Positions 7,880 to 16,975 of a stretch of DNA of 41,595 nucleotides are shown here, piece by piece. The DNA is from an uncultured Planctomycetaceae bacterium. GTDB taxonomy: Bacteria; Planctomycetota; Planctomycetia; Planctomycetales; Planctomycetaceae. The position numbers were made by a program, and so were the translations under genes. The stretch is from assembly GCA_937916515.1 (NCBI GenBank), contig CALFSX010000165.1, positions 1 to 41,595 of the forward strand, read 5' to 3'. Positions within the stretch are counted from its first letter, which is position 1, and every line of letters begins with the position of its first letter. Below the pieces are notes generated by a model, which had not been told where the DNA came from, did no database searches, and saw only the letters and a program-made list of their open reading frames with translations.

Positions 7880-10800
7880 TCAGTTTACGAATTTCGCGAC
7901 AGCAGATGTGCCTTCGGTTTCAAGTTCCAATTCCAGTGGCTCCGATCTTTGCGTCTGATCAACAGAGAACGTCAGCCGATGCAGCCCCGGCTGAAGTTCC
8001 AGTGAAATTGGCTGCAACAAATCTACAGGCAGTTCGTTAATCCTTAGTTCCAGCCCATCAGAACTATTCAACTTCAACGAAACAGTTCCAGGTGTTTCAA
8101 CGGACAAATAGCAGCGAGCAAAGCCAACTCCACGCGAACCTGCGGCGGACCGATTCTTCACGGACACAACTGGCAGTTCCATAACGGGAAGTCCTCCCGA
8201 AACCGTACTGTAAACTTTTGCCCAGGCAAAAGCAGGATCGTCTGTTGCCGCAGTTGCATAACTGGTGCGACGAAGTTTGAACGCCGCTTCGTCAGTGGCG
8301 TTCATCACATTCCACGTGCGAGCCAGCTGCCTGCGGCCAATCGTATAGTCTGGAGTTCGTCCCAGTTCTGAAAGAAAGCGAACCAGCGCAGCCAACTCTC
8401 TATCAGTAAGAACGTCGACCAGACCTTCCGGCATCAATGACACACCATCAGCAATTTCGTCAATATCGGCCCCGGAAATGGTCACCAATTCGTCGTTAGC
8501 CGTTCTGACAACAACTTCTTCTTTTGACCGCTTCACCTGCACGCCGGAAATCACTTTGCCGTCTGTGGTTGCAACCACGATCGTGTTGTAATTTTCTTTT
8601 ACCTTGGCGTTTGGATTCAGCAGCGATTCCAGCAGATAGTCCGGTTGAGCACTGCCGCCCAGACTTACCATGTCTGGACCGACTTTCCCGCCCGCACCAC
8701 CAATTGCATGGCACTTGACGCAGGAAAACTTTTCGTTACGAAAAATCAGCTCACCCTCAGCCGCAGAAACACTGTTAGCCACCGTTTGAAGTATCGCCTC
8801 GCGTTCTTCTTTTGAAATTGCTTTCCGGCTGGTGATGTTGCCAGCCTTAATCAAAGCGGCTTCAAGTTCTGCCGCCGGACGACCGGCTTCACGAACAACT
8901 CGCAATAATTCTCTGGCAACGGCGCTGTCCAATGTTGCAAAAGCAAGCTTACCCGTAAGCAACCTGTCACCATTCTTTACTGCCATAAAACTGCGAATCA
9001 GGTCTTCAGGATGATCTTCTGATTTCCACTTCGAGAACAATCCGACCGCAACATCAGCCCCACGACCGGGGTTCAGTCCCACCAGCAACGCCGCCGCGTG
9101 TTTTCGTAACGCCGTGGGAAACTGCTGTTCCGAAGCAAATTTTGCCAGTCCAGAAACTGCGGTTGCATCTCCCGACAGGGCAATTCCTTCAGCGGCCGCC
9201 AGGCGGTCTTCCATGGGTTTGGCATCGTCGCCCACAACCGCCTTAAGCAACTGAATGGCGGACTTTACCTTCCATTGACCAACCGCAATCAGGCCCACGG
9301 TTCTTAGTTCAGCAGTAGCAGACGCCAACATCTGCTGCTGCGTTTCAATCGGCAAACCAACAGTCATGTTGTTGCGTCCTTTCGTAGCAGCCAATGCCGA
9401 ACGAATGGCAGCAGCGTCTGAATTTCCGGCTGCAGCCACAACAAGCTGCTTAATCTGATCAGCGTTTCCGGAAGTCGTAATCACGTCGACAAGTCGACTT
9501 CGTTGCGTGGCCGAAGTTGTGGGTGAGTACAACCGCGTCAACAGAAAATCAACCGGTGCCCCCTGCCCAACAGCTCCAAATGCGGTCAGCAGGTGTTCCA
9601 CGTTGTTGCTGAAGTTAATACCTCCACGCTGAAATTCCGGCAGCCAGATCGGCGACAACTCGCGAGCCGTTAACCAGACGGCGTAATCAATAAACGTATC
9701 CGTTGGCCGATCTGTAGCCCGCATCGCCAGTTCAACCAACGAGGGCTGTTCAAGCGGCGACTGATCTGAGTTTGCAGTATGCTTGCCGCTGAAATCATCT
9801 GCGGCAGTCTCACGTTCTGATGCCTCATTCGGTGAAAAGGAGATCGCTCGAACAGCTTCCAAACGAACGCGAGGATGTTCGTCTGTAATCGCTGCTTCCA
9901 ACATGGCCAGGCTGGATTCAGGAAATTCATGCTTCCAGTGACTCAGCACGCGAATCGCAGCTGCTCTAACACGACCGTCGGACGCTGCCAGCAATTGCTT
10001 CAGTAAAGCTTCGTTCACTGTCCGCTGCGACTGAAAACACCAAAGCGCTTCCAGCCGCTGGTGTTCAGTTTCAGACGTTACGTCAATTGAATCAGCCCAC
10101 GTTTTTAGTTCCGGCAGAATGTCCTGGCCCTTTTCTCGAAGCACGTGCCGCGCGGCCTGACGTTCGAAATTGTCGGAACTGGTTAGACTGGCCAACAGGT
10201 CAGCGACGGAGCGATTGGAGTTCGACGTCCATTCTCGCTTGGGAGCTCCCTTCCAGACAACTCGCCAAATTCGCCCGTGCGTGTGGTCTCGCCGAGGATC
10301 GCGAAAGTCAACTTCGCCATGTTGAATAATTGGGTTGTACCAATCCGCAATATAGATGGCTCCATCCGGCCCAAGCTTTACGTCGATCGGTCGAAACGCA
10401 ACGTGATTGGATGCAATCACTTCCTGCTGTTCCTGCGAAACATACCCCGAACGATCTTCACTTAGTTTAAATCGACAAACACGGTGCCCACGAAAGTCGT
10501 TCGTGATGGCACATCCCTGCCAGTCGGGCGGCAACATTGGTGTTTCGACAATCTCCAGCCCGCAATGCTTTGGGCTACCCGGATTCAGGCCGTGTAAAAT
10601 CTGTGGAGCATCTGCGGCGGTGAAGTAGTACGCTCCCGGCACAACATAGTTGATACCTTCGCCGCCAGCGCCATCAGTGGCGAATGACTGACCGAAGCGA
10701 TCAAAGTGGTGGCCCCAACTGTTAACCAGCCCACGCATGAAGACGCCCAATTCCAGCGTTTCAGGACGAAACTGCCAAATGCCTCCAGCGTTAAGCCGAC

Positions 10801-11407
10801 GCACGCCCCACGGTGTTTCAATGTGGCTATGAATGTAAATCGATTGATTGAAATAGAGGTATCCGTCATACCCCCAGCGAAGTGTGTGCAGAATATGATG
10901 AGTATCTTCCGTTCCGAAACCGGATAGCACAACGCGTTTCGAATCGGCTTTCAGATCGCCGTCGGTGTCGGCAAAGTGCAGCAGTTCCGTGCTGTTGGCA
11001 ACGTAGGCCCCGCCATCGCCGGGAGCAATGCCAGTGGGTATCAGCAGTCCTTCCGCAAAGATGTGTGTCTTATCGGAAACTCCGTCGTGGTCGGTGTCCT
11101 CCAACACGACAACTCGGTCGCTGGGTTCATCACCAGGCTTAATTTGAGGATAGACTTCTGAGCTAACGATCCACAGGCGACCGTCTGCATCAAAGTTCAT
11201 TTGAATGGGCTTGGCAATTCTCGGGTCAGCTGCAAACAGACTGACTTCGAAACCTTCCGGAACCACAAATGTCTGCCGTTCCAATTCCGGATCGGGAATT
11301 GGAATATCTTTTAAGTCACGCTGAGCATTCGCGGAAGAGCCGAATGAGAAGACAACGGCAACCACGCACACAACGCGAGCCAACGGATTGAAACGGGGAT
11401 ACAACAT
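7880..11407 (-). CDS. PVC-type CxxCH heme-binding membrane-bound dehydrogenase
   Basis: An 1175-residue exported protein of the planctomycete 'membrane-bound dehydrogenase / heme-binding domain' family. It has a signal peptide (ending GSSANA), then an N-terminal beta-propeller of the sugar-dehydrogenase type (FVVPEGFEVSLFAADPRI, LWIVSSEVYP, DGAIYIADWYNP), then a long HEAT-like helical middle (about 400-860), then a cytochrome-c-like domain with CVKCH at 896-900 and a likely axial Met near 992 (VSLMPEG). The last 150 residues form a beta-rich module. The family is thought to oxidise carbohydrates or related substrates outside the cytoplasm; the substrate is unknown. Its ATG overlaps the upstream stop codon by one base (TAATG), showing translational coupling with the SGNH-like gene. 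Confidence 0.88.
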   Translation of the reverse strand: MLYPRFNPLARVVCVVAVVFSFGSSANAQRDLKDIPIPDPELERQTFVVPEGFEVSLFAADPRIAKPIQMNFDADGRLWIVSSEVYPQIKPGDEPSDRVVVLEDTDHDGVSDKTHIFAEGLLIPTGIAPGDGGAYVANSTELLHFADTDGDLKADSKRVVLSGFGTEDTHHILHTLRWGYDGYLYFNQSIYIHSHIETPWGVRRLNAGGIWQFRPETLELGVFMRGLVNSWGHHFDRFGQSFATDGAGGEGINYVVPGAYYFTAADAPQILHGLNPGSPKHCGLEIVETPMLPPDWQGCAITNDFRGHRVCRFKLSEDRSGYVSQEQQEVIASNHVAFRPIDVKLGPDGAIYIADWYNPIIQHGEVDFRDPRRDHTHGRIWRVVWKGAPKREWTSNSNRSVADLLASLTSSDNFERQAARHVLREKGQDILPELKTWADSIDVTSETEHQRLEALWCFQSQRTVNEALLKQLLAASDGRVRAAAIRVLSHWKHEFPESSLAMLEAAITDEHPRVRLEAVRAISFSPNEASERETAADDFSGKHTANSDQSPLEQPSLVELAMRATDRPTDTFIDYAVWLTARELSPIWLPEFQRGGINFSNNVEHLLTAFGAVGQGAPVDFLLTRLYSPTTSATQRSRLVDVITTSGNADQIKQLVVAAAGNSDAAAIRSALAATKGRNNMTVGLPIETQQQMLASATAELRTVGLIAVGQWKVKSAIQLLKAVVGDDAKPMEDRLAAAEGIALSGDATAVSGLAKFASEQQFPTALRKHAAALLVGLNPGRGADVAVGLFSKWKSEDHPEDLIRSFMAVKNGDRLLTGKLAFATLDSAVARELLRVVREAGRPAAELEAALIKAGNITSRKAISKEEREAILQTVANSVSAAEGELIFRNEKFSCVKCHAIGGAGGKVGPDMVSLGGSAQPDYLLESLLNPNAKVKENYNTIVVATTDGKVISGVQVKRSKEEVVVRTANDELVTISGADIDEIADGVSLMPEGLVDVLTDRELAALVRFLSELGRTPDYTIGRRQLARTWNVMNATDEAAFKLRRTSYATAATDDPAFAWAKVYSTVSGGLPVMELPVVSVKNRSAAGSRGVGFARCYLSVETPGTVSLKLNSSDGLELRINELPVDLLQPISLELQPGLHRLTFSVDQTQRSEPLELELETEGTSAVAKFVN

Positions 11408-13353
11408 TATTGATTGCCTGACTGGCTAATGGTGATTGTTTGCCACTGCGGCTGTTTCAAATCGTGGATCTGCTTTTCAAGTTCATCCACAAGCGGATCA
11501 AACTGAGCGATTTCAACAGCGTTGTTACCTTGCTCGTGTTTCCTGAACCCGAACAAATAGGTGATGTTCTGTGGACGCCACCGATGAAAGTAAAGTTCGT
11601 TTTTGCGAACTGTCAACTCGCGCAGTGCTTCAAACTGTTCATTCACTCCCGAACTAAACCGCATCGTTTCGTCATCGGTGGAAGGTGCGGCGGTGAGCTT
11701 AACCGGTACCGCGTCACCCCCGTCAGCGACAGCAACTGTAACTCGCAACGAGTCAGGCCCCTGGAACTTTGCATCATTCAACGCAACGACCAACGGCTCG
11801 GCCCACAGAAAGTCTGGGCGAAATTCAAACTTTACTTCAGCAGAATTTGTGGTCGACCAAACAACGTTTCGCACCTGACCCGATGTCGGCGACACCAGTT
11901 TTTCAACAAGGTCCACAGCAACAACCGGGCGACTGACTTCACGGCCGCTGATGCGATCTCTTAACAGTGGCGAAAGACTGCAGTACCCCGCGCTGTTCCA
12001 GTGCATGCCATTTTCTGAAAGCCCCTGCAAGCGGGCTCGAGCAAGGTCTGGATGAACGCCCACGTCCGACGATCGCAATGGAGCCTTAATCGATCCTGCC
12101 ACAGACTGCTGCAGATATTCCAGAAAGCCCGTGTACAAATCAATCACAGGAACGTTCAGCGATTCGCCGACGGACGTTACTGCATCTGCATAAACCTTCA
12201 ACCTTGAATTCCATCTGGCTGCATTGGGCAATGGGGCCGAAGTCTCCGCAAAGGGATGTGGCGTAACAAAGATAATTTCAGCACCGGTTGGCAGCAGATC
12301 TTTGTGCAGCTGCTTCAACTGATTCGTGAACTTATCAAGTCCTGCACTATCCGCCGAAAAATCCATGGCTTCGTTCTGCCCATAACACAACACAATCACC
12401 GTTGGCTCTTCAGCTCGAACATGTTCGATCATGCGTTCGTAGCCTTTGGCCGGTGTATCAAAGATTCCGCGAGATTCCGCAAACACGTTGTCGGCGCTCC
12501 AGCCAAGATTGCGAAATGTCACTTCAGCATCACCAGCCAGACTATTCAGTGCAGTTTCCAGGTACCCATAGCTCTGAGCTCGTTCAACAAACGTGCCCCC
12601 CAACAGCACAACGTGATCATTGTTACGAAACTGGAAGCTGCCATCCTTAAATCGGCTGCTTCCACTTTCGACGGCCCACGCCATTTGGCGAACGCTGCCC
12701 TGAATCGCGGAAGGTACGTCCAAAGGCGAACCAACTGTGGCTGCCTTCCAGTCGCGATCATTAAAGTCAGTTTGCTGCCAGCCAATGGGGGGCGGATTGG
12801 TGGTCAGCTTCCATGGATTAGACTTCCAGGCATTGTCCTGCAGTCCACTTAACCAGACATTCAAGGTTGTGGATTGCCTGTCTTCCCCGTTGAGATACAC
12901 GGCAACGCAATTCGTTCCAGTTCGAAGCAGGCTGCCGACATCCCATGTCAGAACGTCGTCACCACATTTAACAGAACGCGACAAACGCTGTCCGTTTAAA
13001 TAGACGGTGACAATTCCTTCGGTGCGCAAAAACAGTTCAGTTTTCGCAGTCGGTTCAGAAATCTGAATCGACTGCCTGAGCCAACTTCCACTTGAGGAAA
13101 CAACCACCGTTGGTACGGGCGTTTCAAATGTGCTGGCTGACACTGCTGATGAAGCTGCATTCGCATGTTGATTGAACGGTGCTGCGGCAACCGTCAATAC
13201 AACTAACAAAATGGCAAACGCGTTGCAGTAAATGTTGCCCCAGAAATGAAGGCAACTTTTGTTTACAGGTAAGAAGCGTTTTTGGACGCCAGCTTGACTT
13301 CGCGTCAAGGGCCATGCCCTTGTTAGGTGTAGCCCCAGCTTTCGATCTCTCAT
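11407..13353 (-). CDS. secreted SGNH-hydrolase-like protein, active site altered
   Basis: A 648-residue exported protein. An N-terminal jelly-roll-like region (AKTELFLRTEGIVTVYLNGQRLS; CVAVYLNGEDRQS) precedes an SGNH/GDSL-type domain and a C-terminal extension. SGNH blocks are seen as LLGGTFVER (block I), NLGWSADNV (block II), CYGQNEAMD (block III) and ENGMHWNSAGY (block V). The usual nucleophile Ser of block I is Thr (codon 12592-12594) and the usual Asp of the DxxH block is Asn (codon 12010-12012). It is the partner of the heme-binding dehydrogenase, with overlapping stop and start. The ATG at 13353 has GGGAG 5 bases upstream, which gives an unusually long signal-peptide n-region that includes a hairpin repeat. 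The start is uncertain. Confidence 0.75.
   Translation of the reverse strand: MRDRKLGLHLTRAWPLTRSQAGVQKRFLPVNKSCLHFWGNIYCNAFAILLVVLTVAAAPFNQHANAASSAVSASTFETPVPTVVVSSSGSWLRQSIQISEPTAKTELFLRTEGIVTVYLNGQRLSRSVKCGDDVLTWDVGSLLRTGTNCVAVYLNGEDRQSTTLNVWLSGLQDNAWKSNPWKLTTNPPPIGWQQTDFNDRDWKAATVGSPLDVPSAIQGSVRQMAWAVESGSSRFKDGSFQFRNNDHVVLLGGTFVERAQSYGYLETALNSLAGDAEVTFRNLGWSADNVFAESRGIFDTPAKGYERMIEHVRAEEPTVIVLCYGQNEAMDFSADSAGLDKFTNQLKQLHKDLLPTGAEIIFVTPHPFAETSAPLPNAARWNSRLKVYADAVTSVGESLNVPVIDLYTGFLEYLQQSVAGSIKAPLRSSDVGVHPDLARARLQGLSENGMHWNSAGYCSLSPLLRDRISGREVSRPVVAVDLVEKLVSPTSGQVRNVVWSTTNSAEVKFEFRPDFLWAEPLVVALNDAKFQGPDSLRVTVAVADGGDAVPVKLTAAPSTDDETMRFSSGVNEQFEALRELTVRKNELYFHRWRPQNITYLFGFRKHEQGNNAVEIAQFDPLVDELEKQIHDLKQPQWQTITISQSGNQ
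13306..13322. repeat. hairpin repeat, copy 4, in the SGNH gene N-terminus
   Basis: CAAGGGC (13306-13312), loop CAT, GCCCTTG (13316-13322), followed by TTAG. The same stem as copies 1 and 2, but without their long left flank apart from a short TGACTTCGCGT stretch. It falls in the predicted 5' coding region of the SGNH-like gene, where it encodes the T-R-A-W-P-L part of the signal-peptide n-region. Confidence 0.55.
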
Positions 13354-13518
13354 TGCCGCTCCCAACTTCCCTTAACTATTACTATCTCGAATCTGGCTCG
13401 AACCTGGACCACCAGAATCCAACTGGAAAAGTCTGAATTACACGGGTAAGGTATATCGATTTCCAGTCGATCGTGCGACAAAGTGAGACGGAAATTCCTT
13501 CCCCGGTAAGATTACGCG

Positions 13519-15276
13519 ATGGACGAAGCCAATTCACCAACCGAATCGCCACAGAATTTGCCCGAAGAACCGGCTCAGAGAACGCACCAGGAAAAAGTAT
13601 TCAGCAATCTCCGCTGGACTGCATATCTTGCAACCAGTCGACTGGGTGAGGGGACTCACAAGCGTTTCCCTGGAAAAGTGAAACAGTTGCTTACAACGAT
13701 CGCCAAAGCAATTAATGCTGAAGCCGTACACCTGTTTCAGGTTAAGCTTGACGGCGATGGAGTAGGTCCGGTTGGCTTGAAGTTCAATTCAGACTCCCCG
13801 ATAGACGAAGCCGTTTTACCCACGTTGCAGAGATTTCAGTTTCAATTGTTTTCGGGCGCGGTCCAAAAAGCACTTGTAGCAGATCAAATTGCAATCGTTA
13901 ACGCCGACACGACAGGCGGTGGACGTATCGTGACCGGTCTGATTCGACTGACGAAGTGCGAGTCTTACATGCTTTTCCCAATTAGCGAAGGTGGCAAGCT
14001 ACGTGGAATTCTGGGAATTGCGTCAAAGTTGCCCGAGCACCAGTTTGGAAGAGAGCTGTTTGAGTTGCTGCGACTAAACGGAGCAATCCTGTTGCATCAC
14101 GTGCTTAGAACTCGCAAGGAACGCCATCGTCGACGAAAGCTTCGCCAATGGAGAAAGATTGCCAACCAGGCGTGCGACTTCGCCATAGAAGTTGATGAGC
14201 GCCTGCAGATTTGTAACACCACAGGATTTGGTGCGGGACAAGATACTCCCCGGCTCACTGGTCTAAGACTTATTGATGTCGTAACTCGCAACTTTCACGC
14301 GGAAGTTGAAAAGCAAATCGGAAACGCAACAGCTTCCGGGCGAGTGCGTACGTGCGACTTTCAGATTTCACTGGGCCACGAAGGTCCACGGTGGTATCTG
14401 GCAAGAATTGAACCATCCGATCGCTCCGGTAGCGTACTGGCAACTCTGTACCTGACGGACAACAACCCCGACAAAGTGCTGGAAGAAGAGGTGCGAGTGC
14501 TCACTGACCAGCTTATCAAAGCTTCGCGATTAAGCCTGCTGGGGCAAATGAGCACTGAGTTCTCTCACCAACTAAAGCAACCATTGCAGGCAATCCTGAA
14601 CTACTGCAACATGTTGCAAAGACGCATCCGAAAAGGAACGTTTTTGGAATCGGACAATCTGAAAACGCTGGATCATATCGAAGCCTCTGTAGAACACTCC
14701 GCAGAAATCATTGAGAGCATCAGAGACTTTGTGCGATTTAGATCGCTGCAGACAGAACCGGTTTCGCTGCAGGAACTTATCGATCAGGCGATCGCCATGG
14801 TCACTCCAACAGCACGCGGCTGGAATGCAGACCTGATGTCGCCAACCGAGCAGTTTGACATAGTGGTTGATGTCGACAAAGCCCAGACAACTCACGTGCT
14901 GGTAAACCTGATGATTAACGCGCTGGAAGCCTGTTGCGAATTTGGGATGGATCGACCACGTGTCGAACTTTTCGTCCGCGACTACACCGACGGCCGCACC
15001 GTAACAATTGCCATCAAGGACAACGGACCGGGATTACCAAAGGACGACCCTGATATTGTGTTTCGCAAGTTTTACTCCAGCAAAAAAGAAGGCCTTGGAA
15101 TGGGACTCGCCATCAGCCGAGACGTCTGTGAATCACAGGGCGGGGCACTTTCAGCGGAAAACAATGATACAGAAAAAGGGTGTACGTTCCTGGTCAAGCT
15201 TCCCCTGGAACAAACCGATGGCGGAGACACCGCCGAACTGGAAGTCGTCACCGGCATTGACATCACGGAAGACTAG
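13519..15276 (+). CDS. GAF-PAS sensor histidine kinase, soluble, no adjacent regulator
   Basis: A 585-residue histidine kinase with no membrane helix. Residues about 45-195 look like a GAF domain and 205-320 like a PAS domain. The phosphoacceptor is H350 in EFSHQLKQPLQAILNY, the HPK4 type found in NtrB- and FixL-like kinases. The ATPase domain has the N-box LVNLMINALEA (461-471), the G1 box DNGPG (501-505) and the G2 box GLGMGL (525-530). The signal is presumably cytosolic. No response regulator is encoded on either side, so its partner lies elsewhere. The start is an ATG without a strong ribosome site; the gene is divergent from the SGNH operon with 165 bases between. Confidence 0.88.
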   Translation: MDEANSPTESPQNLPEEPAQRTHQEKVFSNLRWTAYLATSRLGEGTHKRFPGKVKQLLTTIAKAINAEAVHLFQVKLDGDGVGPVGLKFNSDSPIDEAVLPTLQRFQFQLFSGAVQKALVADQIAIVNADTTGGGRIVTGLIRLTKCESYMLFPISEGGKLRGILGIASKLPEHQFGRELFELLRLNGAILLHHVLRTRKERHRRRKLRQWRKIANQACDFAIEVDERLQICNTTGFGAGQDTPRLTGLRLIDVVTRNFHAEVEKQIGNATASGRVRTCDFQISLGHEGPRWYLARIEPSDRSGSVLATLYLTDNNPDKVLEEEVRVLTDQLIKASRLSLLGQMSTEFSHQLKQPLQAILNYCNMLQRRIRKGTFLESDNLKTLDHIEASVEHSAEIIESIRDFVRFRSLQTEPVSLQELIDQAIAMVTPTARGWNADLMSPTEQFDIVVDVDKAQTTHVLVNLMINALEACCEFGMDRPRVELFVRDYTDGRTVTIAIKDNGPGLPKDDPDIVFRKFYSSKKEGLGMGLAISRDVCESQGGALSAENNDTEKGCTFLVKLPLEQTDGGDTAELEVVTGIDITED

Positions 15277-15430
15277 CTCTGTGATCAAGCTGCTGCATGT
15301 TGCACTTCCACCAAAATTCGGCCCGAATCGCACCTATCGGGTGCTTCATGGTTGGGAAAATCTGTTCCCAGAGCGTCATCGGCCTAAAAACATCTTCCAG
15401 CTGCCGTAGAATCAACTCGCTACGAACACA

Positions 15431-16627
15431 GTGAGCAGTCTATTTCGAAACCTGAGTTTTCCAATGACCGATCCAGCTTCAACAGAACCTGCAATCACCC
15501 CAGCTTCTTCCGCGACACAGATTCGCCCGGAAGAGCTTCCGCCGGTTGAACCACCGTCGGCTGGTTACATCGTTCAGCTGTTTTTGATTCCAGCGTTGAT
15601 CGTTGCCGCAGTTATCGGCGTTTGGGCTTTGTTTGGCAAACTTGCAGATTCTGACACCGATTGGCAACAACTGGTGTCGGAACTTGGCAGCGCCAACGAA
15701 CATCGCCGCTGGCGAGCCGCACTTGGACTGGCTCACGTGCTGAAAAACGAACAGCTGCCTGCTGACGAAAGCGGCGTGCCGCTTTCTGAACAACCAGCTG
15801 TTGCAAACGCTTTGACAGACCTGTTTAAGGAATCGCTGGCCTCAAATTCGACTCTTGAAGACGATATCAAACACCAGGATTTTCTGGCACGAACACTGGG
15901 CTCCCTGCGTGTTGACGAAGTGGTTGTGCCCGTATTGATCATGGCGATGGAAGCTGATCAGAACATTGAAGTTCGTAAAAGCAGCATGATGTCTTTGGCC
16001 ATGATCGCCGGACACCATTTCGAAGAACAAGCCGCCGCCCAAAACGGCACGACCTTACCCCAAAACCGAGCGACTGGTTCCAACAGCGTGATGTCGCTGA
16101 GACAACCACTTAGTCAACCAACGCTAAGCGATCCCGCAGTTTCAGAAAAATTGCGACTGGCGGCACAGGACGAAGACCCGATTATTCGACATCTCGCAGC
16201 CTATGTTCTGGCTTTGGTGAGCGGTGACGAAGCGATTGAAGCCTTAAAACTCTTGCTGTCGGATCGCGATGAAAAGGCAAGAGCCAACGCCGTTATTGGC
16301 TTGGCTCGAAACGGACTGACAGACGGAATTCCCGTGCTGACCAAATTCCTGGCGGATGGGCTTGCTGAATCAAAACCGGCCGTTTCCGCAGCAGATGCTT
16401 CAAACGACGCAGTTAAGAAAAGTGCTAACGATGCTCGCAGGTCTGAACAAACGGTGATTCTATCCAACTGCATTCGTGCAGCTGGAGACCTTTGGGGATC
16501 GTTGACTGATGAGCAACGACAGGAATTAACTCCACTGTTACAGCAACTTTCCGAAAAGCATTCTTCTGTCGAAGTTCGCCAGGAAGCACTCACCGTTATT
16601 AACCGGCTGGCCAAATCAGGCGAATAA
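15431..16627 (+). CDS. membrane-anchored HEAT-repeat protein
   Basis: About 398 residues. A Pro/Ser/Thr-rich N-terminus leads to one membrane helix (about 47-68, IVQLFLIPALIVAAVIGVWAL), followed by a soluble part with HEAT/PBS-lyase-like helical repeats: RRWRAALGLAHVL, VRKSSMMSLAMIAGH, IRHLAAYVLALVSGDEAIEALKLLL, ARANAVIGLARNGLTDGIPVL and VRQEALTVINRLA. Such repeats bind proteins; no enzyme motif was seen. The start may be the GTG at 15431 or the ATG at 15464; neither has a clear ribosome site. It follows the kinase by 154 bases on the same strand. Confidence 0.75.
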   Translation: MSSLFRNLSFPMTDPASTEPAITPASSATQIRPEELPPVEPPSAGYIVQLFLIPALIVAAVIGVWALFGKLADSDTDWQQLVSELGSANEHRRWRAALGLAHVLKNEQLPADESGVPLSEQPAVANALTDLFKESLASNSTLEDDIKHQDFLARTLGSLRVDEVVVPVLIMAMEADQNIEVRKSSMMSLAMIAGHHFEEQAAAQNGTTLPQNRATGSNSVMSLRQPLSQPTLSDPAVSEKLRLAAQDEDPIIRHLAAYVLALVSGDEAIEALKLLLSDRDEKARANAVIGLARNGLTDGIPVLTKFLADGLAESKPAVSAADASNDAVKKSANDARRSEQTVILSNCIRAAGDLWGSLTDEQRQELTPLLQQLSEKHSSVEVRQEALTVINRLAKSGE

Positions 16628-16975
16628 ATCCGGGTGGAACATTCAAAACCTCCTCGACATAGCCCACCGGAATACGCGGAAAAGCCAACCGTTAGTTGGC
16701 CCAATCTGGCGGACGACTTGAACGTTTACACAGCAGCGTCTACTCTGGGAGATGCAGAGCACCACTTTAGTTAACGTGGAATTGCAGATTTTCCAGAGCT
16801 TGTGTTAAGGAACGACAGACATTTGTGGTTGAGCAGCAAAAGTCACCTTAGTTTTCGACCGATGGACTAATGAACGTTGGTCGGGGTAAGTGATCAAGTT
16901 GCAAACACAGCTCATTAGTTGTTCTGCGTCACTAAATCTGGCTGATTTTCACCACTCTTCATGGGTAAAAGTTAG
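16628..16975. other. intergenic, no gene seen
   Basis: About 350 bases between the HEAT-repeat gene and dCTP deaminase. The only structure noted is a small inverted repeat, GCCAAC at 16684-16689 and GTTGGC at 16695-16700 with a five-base loop, which lacks a T-run and may be chance. No readable ORF. Confidence 0.5.

Noticed and set aside
11440-11964. 174-residue plus-strand ORF inside the SGNH-like gene
   Set aside because: Antisense shadow; the minus-strand protein has readable SGNH motifs and the overlapping start/stop with its partner.
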